Source of the DNA: an uncultured Flavobacteriales bacterium
GTDB taxonomy: Bacteria; Bacteroidota; Bacteroidia; Flavobacteriales_D; Crocinitomicaceae
DNA: 64,000 bases
Assembly: GCA_913046365.1 (NCBI GenBank)
Contig: CAJWRM010000001.1
Coordinates: forward strand, 154,860-218,859
Reading direction: 5' to 3'
Under the pieces are notes generated by a model. The model ran no database searches and was not told the DNA's origin. It saw only the letters and a list, made by a program, of their open reading frames with translations. The translations under genes and the position numbers were made by a program. Positions 54,273 through 63,349 of the stretch are shown here, piece after piece. Numbering within the stretch: the first letter of the stretch is position 1; every line of letters starts with the position of its first letter.

Positions 54273-56661
54273 TGTCGAAATATAAAGCATTGGCCACCAG
54301 TAGCTTTCCATTTTCCCAAAATCCTCTAAAAAGAGGATTATCACAGAAATAGATCAACTCACCTTTGCCATAATCTTCAACACCAAGAATCATAGCATTC
54401 CCTTGATTTAATGCAGCCTTTGTACCAACAAACCCTGAAACTTGCTGAGCATTTTCTGGTAGCGATAAAATAGTCTTTGCATTTTTTAAGCTAAAGTTAG
54501 ATGCTGATTGTCGCAATGAATAATAACCTTCATAACCGAAAGTCAGCGGACTAGATTTAGCAAGCAAGTCACATTTATATATCGCTCCTGTTATGAGGCC
54601 ACTTAGCTCCTCCCGCTCAGTTGCAGTCAAATCCGATTCAATATCTCTCACAGAAATGTCAAAATCAGGAACAAAATTAAAGGAGGCATCACCAAAAATA
54701 AGCAGACGTCCACCATTTTCTATCCAAGTTTTAAGCTGGTTCAGTTCGCTAGCAGAAAGCTCTCCTTCTGGCAGAGCGATTATATCAAGTTCATCAATTC
54801 GATTCAATTCCGATACACGAAACATACGAAATGGCAAAGCCAATTCTTTTTCAAAGAAATGCCAAATTTCACCTGTATTCAAAGGGGATAAGTCTCCTCC
54901 AGAAAGAACTCCGACCTGAGGCATGAAAATTTCGTTATACGACGAAGATCCAAAATCCTTACCTTTTGAAACATAACCAGAGGCGACGGGATGAATATCA
55001 ATCCATGAATCTTTTGCAGCAGAACGAAGAATTTGGTCGAAATTAAGAATGTCTTTATTAATCCCTCTAGGAATTACAAGGGTACCTACGGGATAAACCT
55101 TATCCTCAATCTGAAATTCCTTTTCAGCTACTTTAACGGCGATGTTTTGTGACAAAATTGATTGCAAAAATGCCGCTGAATTCATAGAATTCCATTTGCA
55201 CAAATATGCATAACAATTTGGCATCGGATTCCGTGCAAAGCTTTGAGACCAATTGGCTTCAACTTCAAGCGTCCCATTGAAACCATAGGCATCTAAACCA
55301 TAAGCAAAGGGAAGGGACCAAGCTGTAATGTCGTAAGTTAATGAATCAGATAGATAAGTTTTCGGTTCAAAAAGTACCTCAACCATAGGTCCTTTAAGCT
55401 GATTGGTTGAAACTACTAAGTCACTTTTAGTATAGATTAAAGTCTCTTCCGCCTGTTTTTCAAAAGACCAAGCCCTAACCTTACCTGATGTTGGAATATG
55501 ACCGAATTCAATATCATGAGCGCGCAATAAATTTGTAATCTTTTGAAGTTTGTCATTTTCTCCGCGAAGAATATAATGGCCATATTTATATTTTCTATTC
55601 AGGCTAAATGCATTGTAATTTTCAATAAGTTCCTTTTTATTTTCAAGACTCACCTCCACCGTTGAAAGACCTGTTGTAACATGATGATCAATGCGGTCCC
55701 GTAAAGTTAAAGTATCCCCTAAGTTTGTCCGCACACTTTTACCCGCTCTGCCACTTCCGGCTTGTTCATAGGTCATCCCGATTGCACCATTGTACATGGG
55801 ATAAGTATCACCATAGCTCGGATAGAGCAAATCAAAAATTTCTTTAGAGAAATACAACCAACCTGCATTATCAAAGTACTTCGCATGGTTTTTTCCAATT
55901 CTCTCCTGAAATTCTCTTTGCCAATCTGTGATGATTTCGTGGAATGGCTCAGCTGCCGGCGGAAAATAATAAGGCTCATTATATCCTTGTTCATGAAAAT
56001 CTACATGAACATGTGGCAACCATCGATTATAAACCTTCATTCTTTGCTGACTTTCCACTTGCGTAAGCCATGCCCAATCACGATTAAGGTCAAACAAGTA
56101 GTGATTAAAACGTCCTCCTGGCCACGGCTCCTTATGTTCTATTGACGAAGGGTCTATATTTTCAGTAATAGAGGCATATTGTTTGAAAAAATTGACATAC
56201 CGGTCCCTACCATCTGGATTTAGACAAGGATCAATAATTACAATTGTTTCCTCCAACCAATCTTTATGCTCGGTTAAAAGCTTATAGGCGGTTAGAATAG
56301 ATGATTCTGTAGCTGAACTTTCATTCCCATGTACATTATAGCTTAACCAGATAATGGGTAGTTTCGAGCTACTATCACGCATCAAGTGCATATCTCGTAA
56401 TTCATCTAACCTGTTGACGTTTTCCTCACTTCCCAAAAAAAACAAAATCAACTTACGGCCTTCGTTAGTTTCCCCATACTCTAATATTTTACTTTGGTTC
56501 TTAAAAGCATTGTGGAGGTTTTCATAAAAAGAAATCACTTCGTGATGCCTTGTGAACTCTTGACCAATTTCATGACCTAAAAGAGATTTTAAGGAAGGGG
56601 TTTCTTGTGCGAATGCATTTGATGTAAGAAATAGTATGGTAAGGAGGATAAATTGTTTCAT
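54265..56661 (-). CDS. Exported M14-family zinc carboxypeptidase
   Basis: The 798-residue protein has a signal peptide (to about residue 18) and the M14 zinc motif in VHGNESSATES (HxxE), DPCLNPDGRDRY, and a downstream His in HVDFHEQGYNEPYYF. A long beta-rich C-terminal part with a glutamine-amidotransferase-like segment (IIALPEGELSASELNQLKTWIENGG) follows. It probably trims extracellular or periplasmic peptides. It is placed between an ABC exporter gene (39 bases upstream) and DUF6884, all on the minus strand. Confidence 0.88.
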   Translation of the reverse strand: MKQFILLTILFLTSNAFAQETPSLKSLLGHEIGQEFTRHHEVISFYENLHNAFKNQSKILEYGETNEGRKLILFFLGSEENVNRLDELRDMHLMRDSSSKLPIIWLSYNVHGNESSATESSILTAYKLLTEHKDWLEETIVIIDPCLNPDGRDRYVNFFKQYASITENIDPSSIEHKEPWPGGRFNHYLFDLNRDWAWLTQVESQQRMKVYNRWLPHVHVDFHEQGYNEPYYFPPAAEPFHEIITDWQREFQERIGKNHAKYFDNAGWLYFSKEIFDLLYPSYGDTYPMYNGAIGMTYEQAGSGRAGKSVRTNLGDTLTLRDRIDHHVTTGLSTVEVSLENKKELIENYNAFSLNRKYKYGHYILRGENDKLQKITNLLRAHDIEFGHIPTSGKVRAWSFEKQAEETLIYTKSDLVVSTNQLKGPMVEVLFEPKTYLSDSLTYDITAWSLPFAYGLDAYGFNGTLEVEANWSQSFARNPMPNCYAYLCKWNSMNSAAFLQSILSQNIAVKVAEKEFQIEDKVYPVGTLVIPRGINKDILNFDQILRSAAKDSWIDIHPVASGYVSKGKDFGSSSYNEIFMPQVGVLSGGDLSPLNTGEIWHFFEKELALPFRMFRVSELNRIDELDIIALPEGELSASELNQLKTWIENGGRLLIFGDASFNFVPDFDISVRDIESDLTATEREELSGLITGAIYKCDLLAKSSPLTFGYEGYYSLRQSASNFSLKNAKTILSLPENAQQVSGFVGTKAALNQGNAMILGVEDYGKGELIYFCDNPLFRGFWENGKLLVANALYFDND

Positions 56662-56699
56662 GATAAAATTTTACTAAAAATAATAAAGATTGCCTGTAG

Positions 56700-58481
56700 T
56701 TAAGCATCTAGCTGCTGCATCTCAACAAGTTTGGCATAAACACCATTGTTTGACATCAATTCCTTATGCTTTCCTGATTCAGCAACAACACCATTTTCAA
56801 GCACTAAAATCATATCAGCTTTTTTAATCGTAGAGAGACGATGAGCAATGACAATCGAGGTCCTATCCTTCATCAAAAGGTCTAAAGCCTCCTGAACCAA
56901 TTTCTCAGAGACTGAATCAAGTGCTGATGTAGCCTCATCTAGAATCAGAATGGTTGGATTCTTTAAGATTGCTCGGGCGATAGCTATACGTTGTTTTTGG
57001 CCACCTGAGAGTTGTATTCCACGGTCACCAACTTCCGTGTCTAGCGCATCTGGGAATGACTGAATAAATTCCCATGCATTTGCTTTTTTCGCTGCATCAA
57101 CAACTTCAACTTTTGAAGCGTTTGGGTTACCAAATTGAATATTCTCAAATATACTACCTGAAAATAAGAGCACGTCCTGCGGCACATATGCCATATTCGT
57201 TCTTAAATAATTAAGATCAAAATTTTCAATAGGCACATTGCCCATTTGAATAGATCCATTTGATGCTGAATAGAAATTGAGTATTAAACTCGCTATAGTC
57301 GTTTTTCCTGACCCACTTGATCCCACAAGCGCTACACGATCGTTCTTACATATTTCAAACGATACATCTCTTAAGACTTCCACATCATCTCTTTGGGCAT
57401 AACGAAAATTAACATGTTGAAAGGAAATAGATCCATCTATTCCTGCTGAGTGCATACCTGATTTAATTTGTGTTTCCTCTTGATCGTTTAGAATCTCCAT
57501 TAGATTTTCAATAGCGCCCCGTGTCTTTTGAATATTAGCATATAAATCTGGCAATGAACCTACACTCGCACCCATCATTATGGTAAACAATACAAATTGA
57601 TAGAACCCTTCATTTGACAGTTCAGGTTGCGGACCTTGTGTCATTAATAAACCCTGCCAAACTATAAAAACAATGGCTCCAAATAAACAAAAGATGATAA
57701 AGGAAACAAACAAACCACGCCAAATACCGCTTTTTACATTTAAGTTTCTGATTTCTTTTGTTTTCTTGCCATAATTTGAAATAGAAAAACGTTCAAAAGT
57801 AAAAGCCTTGACATTTGAAATTCCAGATAAGGTTTCTTCAATGATAGAATTTGACTCCGCTGCATAATCCTGTGCCTGCTTACTTAATTTACGAATAAAC
57901 CTTCCAAAAAGAACAGCTAGAATAGCCATAATAGGAACAGTTCCAAGCATTATTAGGGCTAGCTTCCATGAAATCATAAATAAGAAGGCCACACCTCCTA
58001 AAATAATAATGATCTGTCGAAAAAACTCAGCGATGGTCGTACGAAGTGTTTCTTGAATTTGGGTAATATCCGACGAGACCCGACTCGTTAACTCACCAAC
58101 CTTGTTGATATCAAAAAAACTCATTGGCATATAAACCATTTTCTTGAAGGCTGCATTACGAATATCACGCAATGTGTTTTCGGTGACATTATTAAAAATA
58201 ACGACGCGGACAAAAGAGAACACAGCCTGAAATGCAAATAAAATAAACAAGGCGAATGCCACATCCGTAGCATTGTCAAAAGTCAAGAGTTCGATACTGT
58301 CCTTCGAAACAGATGTATTAGTCGTTGTAGAACCTAAAAGTTTACCCATTAAATAAGGAAAGACCAATCCAGCTGAGGACGAAAGAAAAAGAAAAACCCA
58401 ACCAACCAGATACCACCATAGATATGGGCGAATAAAGTAAATAAGTGAAATTTTTGATTGAAACCTTTGTTTTTCTTCCAT
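56700..58481 (-). CDS. ABC exporter, fused permease-ATPase (MsbA/BmrA-like)
   Basis: The track starts at TTG 58496; the ATG at 58481 (MEEKQRFQSKISLIYF) is preferred and gives 593 residues. Six membrane helices (about 15-310) are followed by an ATPase with Walker A GSSGSGKTT, signature LSGGQKQRIAIARA, and Walker B LILDEATSALD. It is a half-transporter that must dimerise, likely flipping a lipid or exporting a drug. The substrate is not visible. It may share a transcript with the M14 peptidase. Confidence 0.92.
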   Translation of the reverse strand: MEEKQRFQSKISLIYFIRPYLWWYLVGWVFLFLSSSAGLVFPYLMGKLLGSTTTNTSVSKDSIELLTFDNATDVAFALFILFAFQAVFSFVRVVIFNNVTENTLRDIRNAAFKKMVYMPMSFFDINKVGELTSRVSSDITQIQETLRTTIAEFFRQIIIILGGVAFLFMISWKLALIMLGTVPIMAILAVLFGRFIRKLSKQAQDYAAESNSIIEETLSGISNVKAFTFERFSISNYGKKTKEIRNLNVKSGIWRGLFVSFIIFCLFGAIVFIVWQGLLMTQGPQPELSNEGFYQFVLFTIMMGASVGSLPDLYANIQKTRGAIENLMEILNDQEETQIKSGMHSAGIDGSISFQHVNFRYAQRDDVEVLRDVSFEICKNDRVALVGSSGSGKTTIASLILNFYSASNGSIQMGNVPIENFDLNYLRTNMAYVPQDVLLFSGSIFENIQFGNPNASKVEVVDAAKKANAWEFIQSFPDALDTEVGDRGIQLSGGQKQRIAIARAILKNPTILILDEATSALDSVSEKLVQEALDLLMKDRTSIVIAHRLSTIKKADMILVLENGVVAESGKHKELMSNNGVYAKLVEMQQLDA

Positions 58482-58575
58482 GGAGCGCTGTCCCAAAAAT
58501 GAGTCTGATTTTTCAACTACAAAAATAATGGTTTCATTGAGTATTGCTTTTTTTTAAATATTTTTCTTCGATACA

Positions 58576-58605
58576 TTTGTATTCTCTAAAAAAAACCTAT
58601 CTTTG
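58576..58605 (+). promoter_or_regulatory. rpmH promoter
   Basis: TTTG at 58576-58579, an 18-base gap and TATCTTTG at 58598-58605 match the Bacteroidota consensus. The rpmH ATG follows at 58642. Confidence 0.65.
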
Positions 58606-58641
58606 CATTCCTCAAATAAACATTAATTTGAATTAAAAGAA

Positions 58642-58800
58642 ATGAAAAGAACGTTTCAACCTTCGTTAAGAAAAAGAAGAAATAAGCACGGTTTTAGAAG
58701 CAGAATGGCAACTAAAAACGGAAGACGTGTACTTGCTGCGCGAAGAAGAAAAGGAAGAAAGAAATTAAGTGTTTCCTCTGAAACACTAGCAAAGAGATAA
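58642..58800 (+). CDS. rpmH: Ribosomal protein L34
   Basis: This 52-residue gene was too short for the ORF track. It begins [22 protein letters not shown] and continues [20 protein letters not shown], the universal L34 sequence, with extra C-terminal residues as often in Bacteroidota. It is a large-subunit protein. A promoter lies 37 bases upstream and a bidirectional terminator 23 bases downstream. The usual rnpA partner is not adjacent. Confidence 0.97.
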   Translation: MKRTFQPSLRKRRNKHGFRSRMATKNGRRVLAARRRKGRKKLSVSSETLAKR

Positions 58801-58823
58801 TTATTATCTTTTTAATAACACTG

Positions 58824-58849
58824 AAAAGCCCTCAATAGAGGGCTTTTTT
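58824..58849. terminator. Bidirectional terminator after rpmH (copy 1)
   Basis: AAAAGCCCTC-AATA-GAGGGCTTTTTT forms an A-flanked, T-tailed hairpin with stem AAAGCCCTC / GAGGGCTTT, which works on both strands. Confidence 0.85.
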
Positions 58850-58899
58850 AATGGCTAAAAACTCATAAAAGAAGCTTTAATATGTAAATAGCATGAACT

Positions 58900-58929
58900 A
58901 AAAAAGCCCTCAATAGAGGGCTTTTTTTT
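58900..58929. terminator. Bidirectional terminator before the pckA stop (copy 2)
   Basis: The same AAAGCCCTCAATAGAGGGCTTT hairpin as copy 1 recurs 76 bases later with longer A and T flanks. It suits the minus-strand pckA gene, whose stop lies at 58951. Confidence 0.85.
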
Positions 58930-58950
58930 AAATATTCAGATGTAAAAATT

Positions 58951-60561
58951 TTATACCAATATTTTTGGAGCCGCTGCAAGAATTGCAGGATCTGTCTCAG
59001 CTTTAAATGTCTCAAAATTCTCAACAAATTTAGATGCAAGACTTGCTGCTGTATCATCATAAGCTGTACCATCAGCCCAAGTCTCCTTAGGATTCAAAAT
59101 CTCATCAGGGACATTGGGACAAGTTTTAGGATAAGCAAGTTCGAAGACAGGTAAGGTCTCAAAAGAATTTTCATCAAGCTGCCCTTCAAGCGCGGCAGTA
59201 ATCATGGCCCGAGTGTAGGATAGTTTAATTCGACTTCCAACTCCATAACTTCCACCAGACCATCCAGTATTTATGAGCCAAACTTTGGTGTCAGAATTTG
59301 AAAGTTTTTCTCCCAACAGTTTCGCATACTTTGCAGGGTGCAAAGGTAAAAACGCAGCACCAAAACATGCCGAGAAAGTTGTGGTTGGTTCTGTTATACC
59401 AACCTCCGTTCCAGCAACTTTAGCCGTATAACCGGACATAAAGTGATACATCGCCTGCTCGGTAGTTAACCTCGATATTGGCGGGATAACGCCAAAAGCA
59501 TCTGCAGTCAAAAAGAATATGTTTTTTGGGGCGCCACCTTTGGAAGGCAAAACAACGTTGTCGATATGATGAATCGGATAAGACACACGTGTGTTCTCGG
59601 TTATTGACCCATCCGCATAATCAGGTGTTGAACTTTCATTTTCAAACCCAATATTCTCCAACAACGCACCAAACTTAATAGCATCATAAATCTGTGGTTC
59701 TTTCTCACGAGAGAGGTCTATTGTTTTAGCATAGCATCCGCCTTCAAAATTAAAAACCGTTTCATTACTCCAGCCGTGTTCATCGTCACCGATTAAAGCT
59801 CTCTGAGGATCAGAGGACAAGGTTGTTTTACCTGTTCCGGATAAACCAAAAAATATCGCTGTGTCTCCATCTTTTCCAATGTTTGCAGAACAGTGCATTG
59901 ACAGCACGTTTCTATCATGAGGTAAAATAAAGTTGAGCACAGAAAAGATTCCTTTTTTAATTTCCCCTGTATATCCGGTACCCCCGATTAGGATCATTTT
60001 TTTCGAGAAATTCAGAACCGCAAAGTTATGCTGTCTCGTTCCGTCAATCTCTGGGTCTGCATAAAAACCAGGAGCACAAACGATGTGCCAATCTGGTAAG
60101 AAATTTTCTAGCTCGTGAATTTCAGGGCGCAAAAACATATTATAAGCAAACATATTTGACCATGGAAGCTCTGTAATTACCCTAATATTCATTCTAAAAT
60201 CATCATCCGCACAAGCATATGAATCTCGAACGTACAAATCTCTTCCGGAAAGATATGCTTGCATACGCTCATAAATCGTATCAAAATGCGCTTCGCTTAT
60301 TCCTTTGTTGATTCCTCCCCACCAAACTGAGTCCTTGGTGATGTCGTCCTCTACTATAAATCTATCTTGTGGTGAGCGTCCGGTGAATTCACCAGTATCG
60401 ATTGCTAAGGCTCCTGTATCTGAAAGAAGCCCTTGTCCCTGGAGTATTGTATCTTCTACTAATTCTGCAGGTGTTAAATTCCAAAATTGGTTTCCTGTGT
60501 TTTTCAGACCTATTGAACTAGCCAAATCTGAGGTGGAACCAAAATTCCCGAATAAATCCAT
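58951..60561 (-). CDS. pckA: Phosphoenolpyruvate carboxykinase (ATP)
   Basis: The 536-residue protein has the ATP-type PEPCK signatures: GEFTGRSPQDRFIV, FFGLSGTGKTTLSSD (P-loop), the metal-binding GDDEHGW, and RVSYPIHHI. It converts oxaloacetate to PEP and CO2 in gluconeogenesis. A promoter of exact Bacteroidota type lies at 60598-60626 and a terminator follows the stop. It is a single gene. Confidence 0.96.
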   Translation of the reverse strand: MDLFGNFGSTSDLASSIGLKNTGNQFWNLTPAELVEDTILQGQGLLSDTGALAIDTGEFTGRSPQDRFIVEDDITKDSVWWGGINKGISEAHFDTIYERMQAYLSGRDLYVRDSYACADDDFRMNIRVITELPWSNMFAYNMFLRPEIHELENFLPDWHIVCAPGFYADPEIDGTRQHNFAVLNFSKKMILIGGTGYTGEIKKGIFSVLNFILPHDRNVLSMHCSANIGKDGDTAIFFGLSGTGKTTLSSDPQRALIGDDEHGWSNETVFNFEGGCYAKTIDLSREKEPQIYDAIKFGALLENIGFENESSTPDYADGSITENTRVSYPIHHIDNVVLPSKGGAPKNIFFLTADAFGVIPPISRLTTEQAMYHFMSGYTAKVAGTEVGITEPTTTFSACFGAAFLPLHPAKYAKLLGEKLSNSDTKVWLINTGWSGGSYGVGSRIKLSYTRAMITAALEGQLDENSFETLPVFELAYPKTCPNVPDEILNPKETWADGTAYDDTAASLASKFVENFETFKAETDPAILAAAPKILV

Positions 60562-60597
60562 AAAGTGTTTTTTAAGCCTAGGCTTATATTTATGCTA

Positions 60598-60626
60598 CAA
60601 AATTAGTGTTCAAGGACTGAAAACAA
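60598..60626 (-). promoter_or_regulatory. pckA promoter
   Basis: On the minus strand: TTG at 60626-60624, an 18-base gap, then TAATTTTG at 60605-60598. Transcription would start about 30 bases before the ATG at 60561. The rest of the 60562-60778 gap shows no other signal. Confidence 0.7.
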
Positions 60627-60778
60627 CGAGAAATACAATCAATTTTACTAACAATAACGTTTTGTAGTGTTGGTAAATTAATTATTTAGTAACCTAAATA
60701 TTTTGTATATTAAGTAAGTGTCATTTTCACACATTGTAAGTGGCATGGGTTTTGGTTTACATAGTAAAAAACTACATC

Positions 60779-61462
60779 ATGGAATCAAGACAGAACAACA
60801 TCAATTTTATATCAAATGGACTGCTTTTCGCTTCTTCTATTTTATTTGCAGCCTTCAGCTATTCAGAAAAAGACAAAATAAGAACGGATCTTGAGAAAGT
60901 AAAATCAACAATCATAAAATACCAAATCATAAAGAAAGATGAACCTCGAAAAACAAAAGAGGTAAAGAAACGCAAACAGCCGCAAACAAAAAATAAAACA
61001 AAAAAATCCATAGACCTGAAAAGTCAGCCTACGCATAAAATCAAGGTGACAAAGAATATTCCTGATTCCTCTAGCACAGTAAACTTACTTCCGCAGCCAA
61101 TTGACTTTGATAGCGTAGTTATATACAAGGTCGTGGATATTAAACCAGATGTAGTTGACTTTCCTGACCAAGACGCAAAATTTAAAGGTGAAACTGGCGC
61201 AATGACTAAATTCATCATACACCATTTAGACATTAACAAAATGGACCTATCCGAAGCCCAAAACATCATAGTTCATGTAGAATTTGTAATAGATGATGAA
61301 GGTAAGGTGACATTAATCAGTTTTAAAGGGGATTATCATAAAAGTATTGAAAGTGAAATCAAACGAATGATTTTCTCCATGCCCAGTTGGATTCCGGGAG
61401 AACATAAGGGAAGAAAAGTACATACAAGAATGTACCTACCCATCAGAATAGATTTACAGTAA
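60779..61462 (+). CDS. TonB-like energy transducer
   Basis: The track start is a GTG at 60740; the ATG at 60779 (MESRQNNINFI) gives 227 residues. One N-terminal membrane helix (about 13-28) is followed by a long lysine-rich linker (KKRKQPQTKNKTKKS) and a C-terminal TonB_C fold: HVEFVIDDEGKVTLIS ... SMPSWIPGEHKGRKVHTRMYLPI. TonB passes proton-motive energy to outer-membrane receptors. No ExbB/ExbD or receptor gene is adjacent. The linker is basic rather than proline-rich, a common Bacteroidota variant. Confidence 0.82.
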   Translation: MESRQNNINFISNGLLFASSILFAAFSYSEKDKIRTDLEKVKSTIIKYQIIKKDEPRKTKEVKKRKQPQTKNKTKKSIDLKSQPTHKIKVTKNIPDSSSTVNLLPQPIDFDSVVIYKVVDIKPDVVDFPDQDAKFKGETGAMTKFIIHHLDINKMDLSEAQNIIVHVEFVIDDEGKVTLISFKGDYHKSIESEIKRMIFSMPSWIPGEHKGRKVHTRMYLPIRIDLQ

Positions 61463-61537
61463 CCTTGTTGAGAACTATAGCGTGAAATTGAACATTTAAG
61501 AAAGAAAAATATTTAGTTTCGTCTAGAATTGACGCGC

Positions 61538-63349
61538 ATGAAATACACCCTCCTTTTTGTCCTTTTTATTTGGTGCCTTTTGCCTTTTGCAAATGCTCAA
61601 ATCTCAAATAAGTCTGAAAATGACTCTTTGCTCTATATTTTCCAAAACAACGATGATCTATTACCACTTGATAAGCTGAATCGAACAGTTTTTAGAACTG
61701 CTTACGGAATGAACCCTTCAGGCTTTGGCGACATGCTCAATAGATTTACCCATGTCCCTTTAATCTCAAGAGATAGCAGTGATTTTTTTAAAAGCCGAAA
61801 GCCAAATGATGTACACATCGTTTCCTTTATGGCTCCTGAGAATGATTCTATTGCTTCATTGGCCCTGAAAAACTTTTTTCAGAGTCTACAAAAACTTCCG
61901 AATGAAAAAGTAATCGCAATTATATTCGGCATAAAAAAATATTACAATCCTGACCACATCATGGGCTTACCCTTTTCAAATTGCACCTCAATTTTGTACT
62001 GCAATGACACAACCTCGCATGCCCAGCAGGAAGCCGCACAATTAATTATGGGCGCAAGGAAGAATAGCCCACCCAAAACAATTAGTCCAGGTATAAAATA
62101 TATACTAGGATTTAAACAAATAGAACAAAAGGAAATTGAAACTAATGGCCGCTTGCGCTACGCCAATGCTTCATCAGTGGGAATCAATGAGGAGTCCTTT
62201 AAGGATATTGATAGTATCGCTTTAAACGGGATCTCGGAGGGAGCTTTTCCCGGGTGTCAGGTTTTAGTTTCAATAAAAGGCAACATTGTTTATCAAAAAA
62301 GCTTTGGACACCATACCTATGAATCAGGTGCAAATGAAGTAAACAATGATGATGTCTATGATATTGCTTCGATAACAAAAATTGCAGGAAGTACACTTCT
62401 AGCCATGTATTTGGAGCATTTCAATCTATTTAATGTAGACGATTCACTTGGCAAATACATTCCCGAGCTCACAGGAAATACCGGTTATCAGAAAATTATT
62501 ATTCGTGAAATGATGGCGCACCAGGCAGGATTAAAATCTTGGATCCCATTCTATATCAAAACACTTAAGGACGGTGAGTTAAACCCAGAAATTTATAGAA
62601 AAAAGCAAGACTCTTTATACTCAATAGAGGTGGCCGAGAATATTTTTATTCATCAGGACTATACTAATTATATGTACGACAAAATATTAAGTACTTCATT
62701 GGGACCAAAAAAATATAAGTACTCTGATTTGTGCTACTATTTCACGCAAAAAGTGTTCGAATCGATTCTAGATGAAGGACAAGAAGCATTCTTGCACAGG
62801 GCTATATATGAGCCCATGGGGCTTCAGAACATCCGATATAATCCCTTAAGACATTTTAATAAAGAACGTATTGTACCAACTGAACATGATCATAAATTCA
62901 GAAAACAGCTCATTCATGGATACGTCCACGATCCGGGGGCTGCTATGCTTGGAGGTGCAGGGGGTCATGCCGGAATATTTAGTAATACAGCAGATTTGGC
63001 CTCGATTATGCAACTATTTCTTAAAAATGGAAGCTACGCTGGTAATACCTTTTTCACAGAATTAATTCGTAAAAAATTCACGAAAAAACAATTCGAAAAT
63101 AACAGAAGAGCAATTGGTTTTGATCGTCCAAGAGAAAATGGTGGTGGTACTTGCGATAAATTGGCCTCTCAAATAAGCTTTGGTCATTCAGGATTTACGG
63201 GAGCACTTGCCTGGGCAGACCCAAAAGACGAAGTGATCTTTATTTTCTTATCTAATCGAGTTCATCCCGATCAAGAGAATTGGAAGATTAGAGACATGAA
63301 CATACGTACAGATATGCAGCACGTTGTTTACAAGGCATTAAATCGTTAA
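61538..63349 (+). CDS. Exported serine hydrolase (beta-lactamase family) with GH3 C-terminal-like front, glycosidase domain missing
   Basis: The ATG at 61538 is preferred over TTG 61529 (603 residues). A signal peptide (1-20) is followed by about 160 residues that match the region between the glycosidase and lactamase halves of the Bacteroidota GH3-serine hydrolase fusions (NDDLLPLDKLNR ... EAAQLIMGARKNSPP). The beta-lactamase-like domain has the catalytic SITK (Ser278-Lys281), YSD (395-397) and a late HSG. The usual N-terminal GH3 domain of about 350 residues is absent. The activity is probably D,D-peptidase or esterase. Confidence 0.85.
   Translation: MKYTLLFVLFIWCLLPFANAQISNKSENDSLLYIFQNNDDLLPLDKLNRTVFRTAYGMNPSGFGDMLNRFTHVPLISRDSSDFFKSRKPNDVHIVSFMAPENDSIASLALKNFFQSLQKLPNEKVIAIIFGIKKYYNPDHIMGLPFSNCTSILYCNDTTSHAQQEAAQLIMGARKNSPPKTISPGIKYILGFKQIEQKEIETNGRLRYANASSVGINEESFKDIDSIALNGISEGAFPGCQVLVSIKGNIVYQKSFGHHTYESGANEVNNDDVYDIASITKIAGSTLLAMYLEHFNLFNVDDSLGKYIPELTGNTGYQKIIIREMMAHQAGLKSWIPFYIKTLKDGELNPEIYRKKQDSLYSIEVAENIFIHQDYTNYMYDKILSTSLGPKKYKYSDLCYYFTQKVFESILDEGQEAFLHRAIYEPMGLQNIRYNPLRHFNKERIVPTEHDHKFRKQLIHGYVHDPGAAMLGGAGGHAGIFSNTADLASIMQLFLKNGSYAGNTFFTELIRKKFTKKQFENNRRAIGFDRPRENGGGTCDKLASQISFGHSGFTGALAWADPKDEVIFIFLSNRVHPDQENWKIRDMNIRTDMQHVVYKALNR

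Noticed and set aside
58850-58899. Small gene between the two terminators
   Set aside because: The 50 bases contain no frame of useful length with a start.
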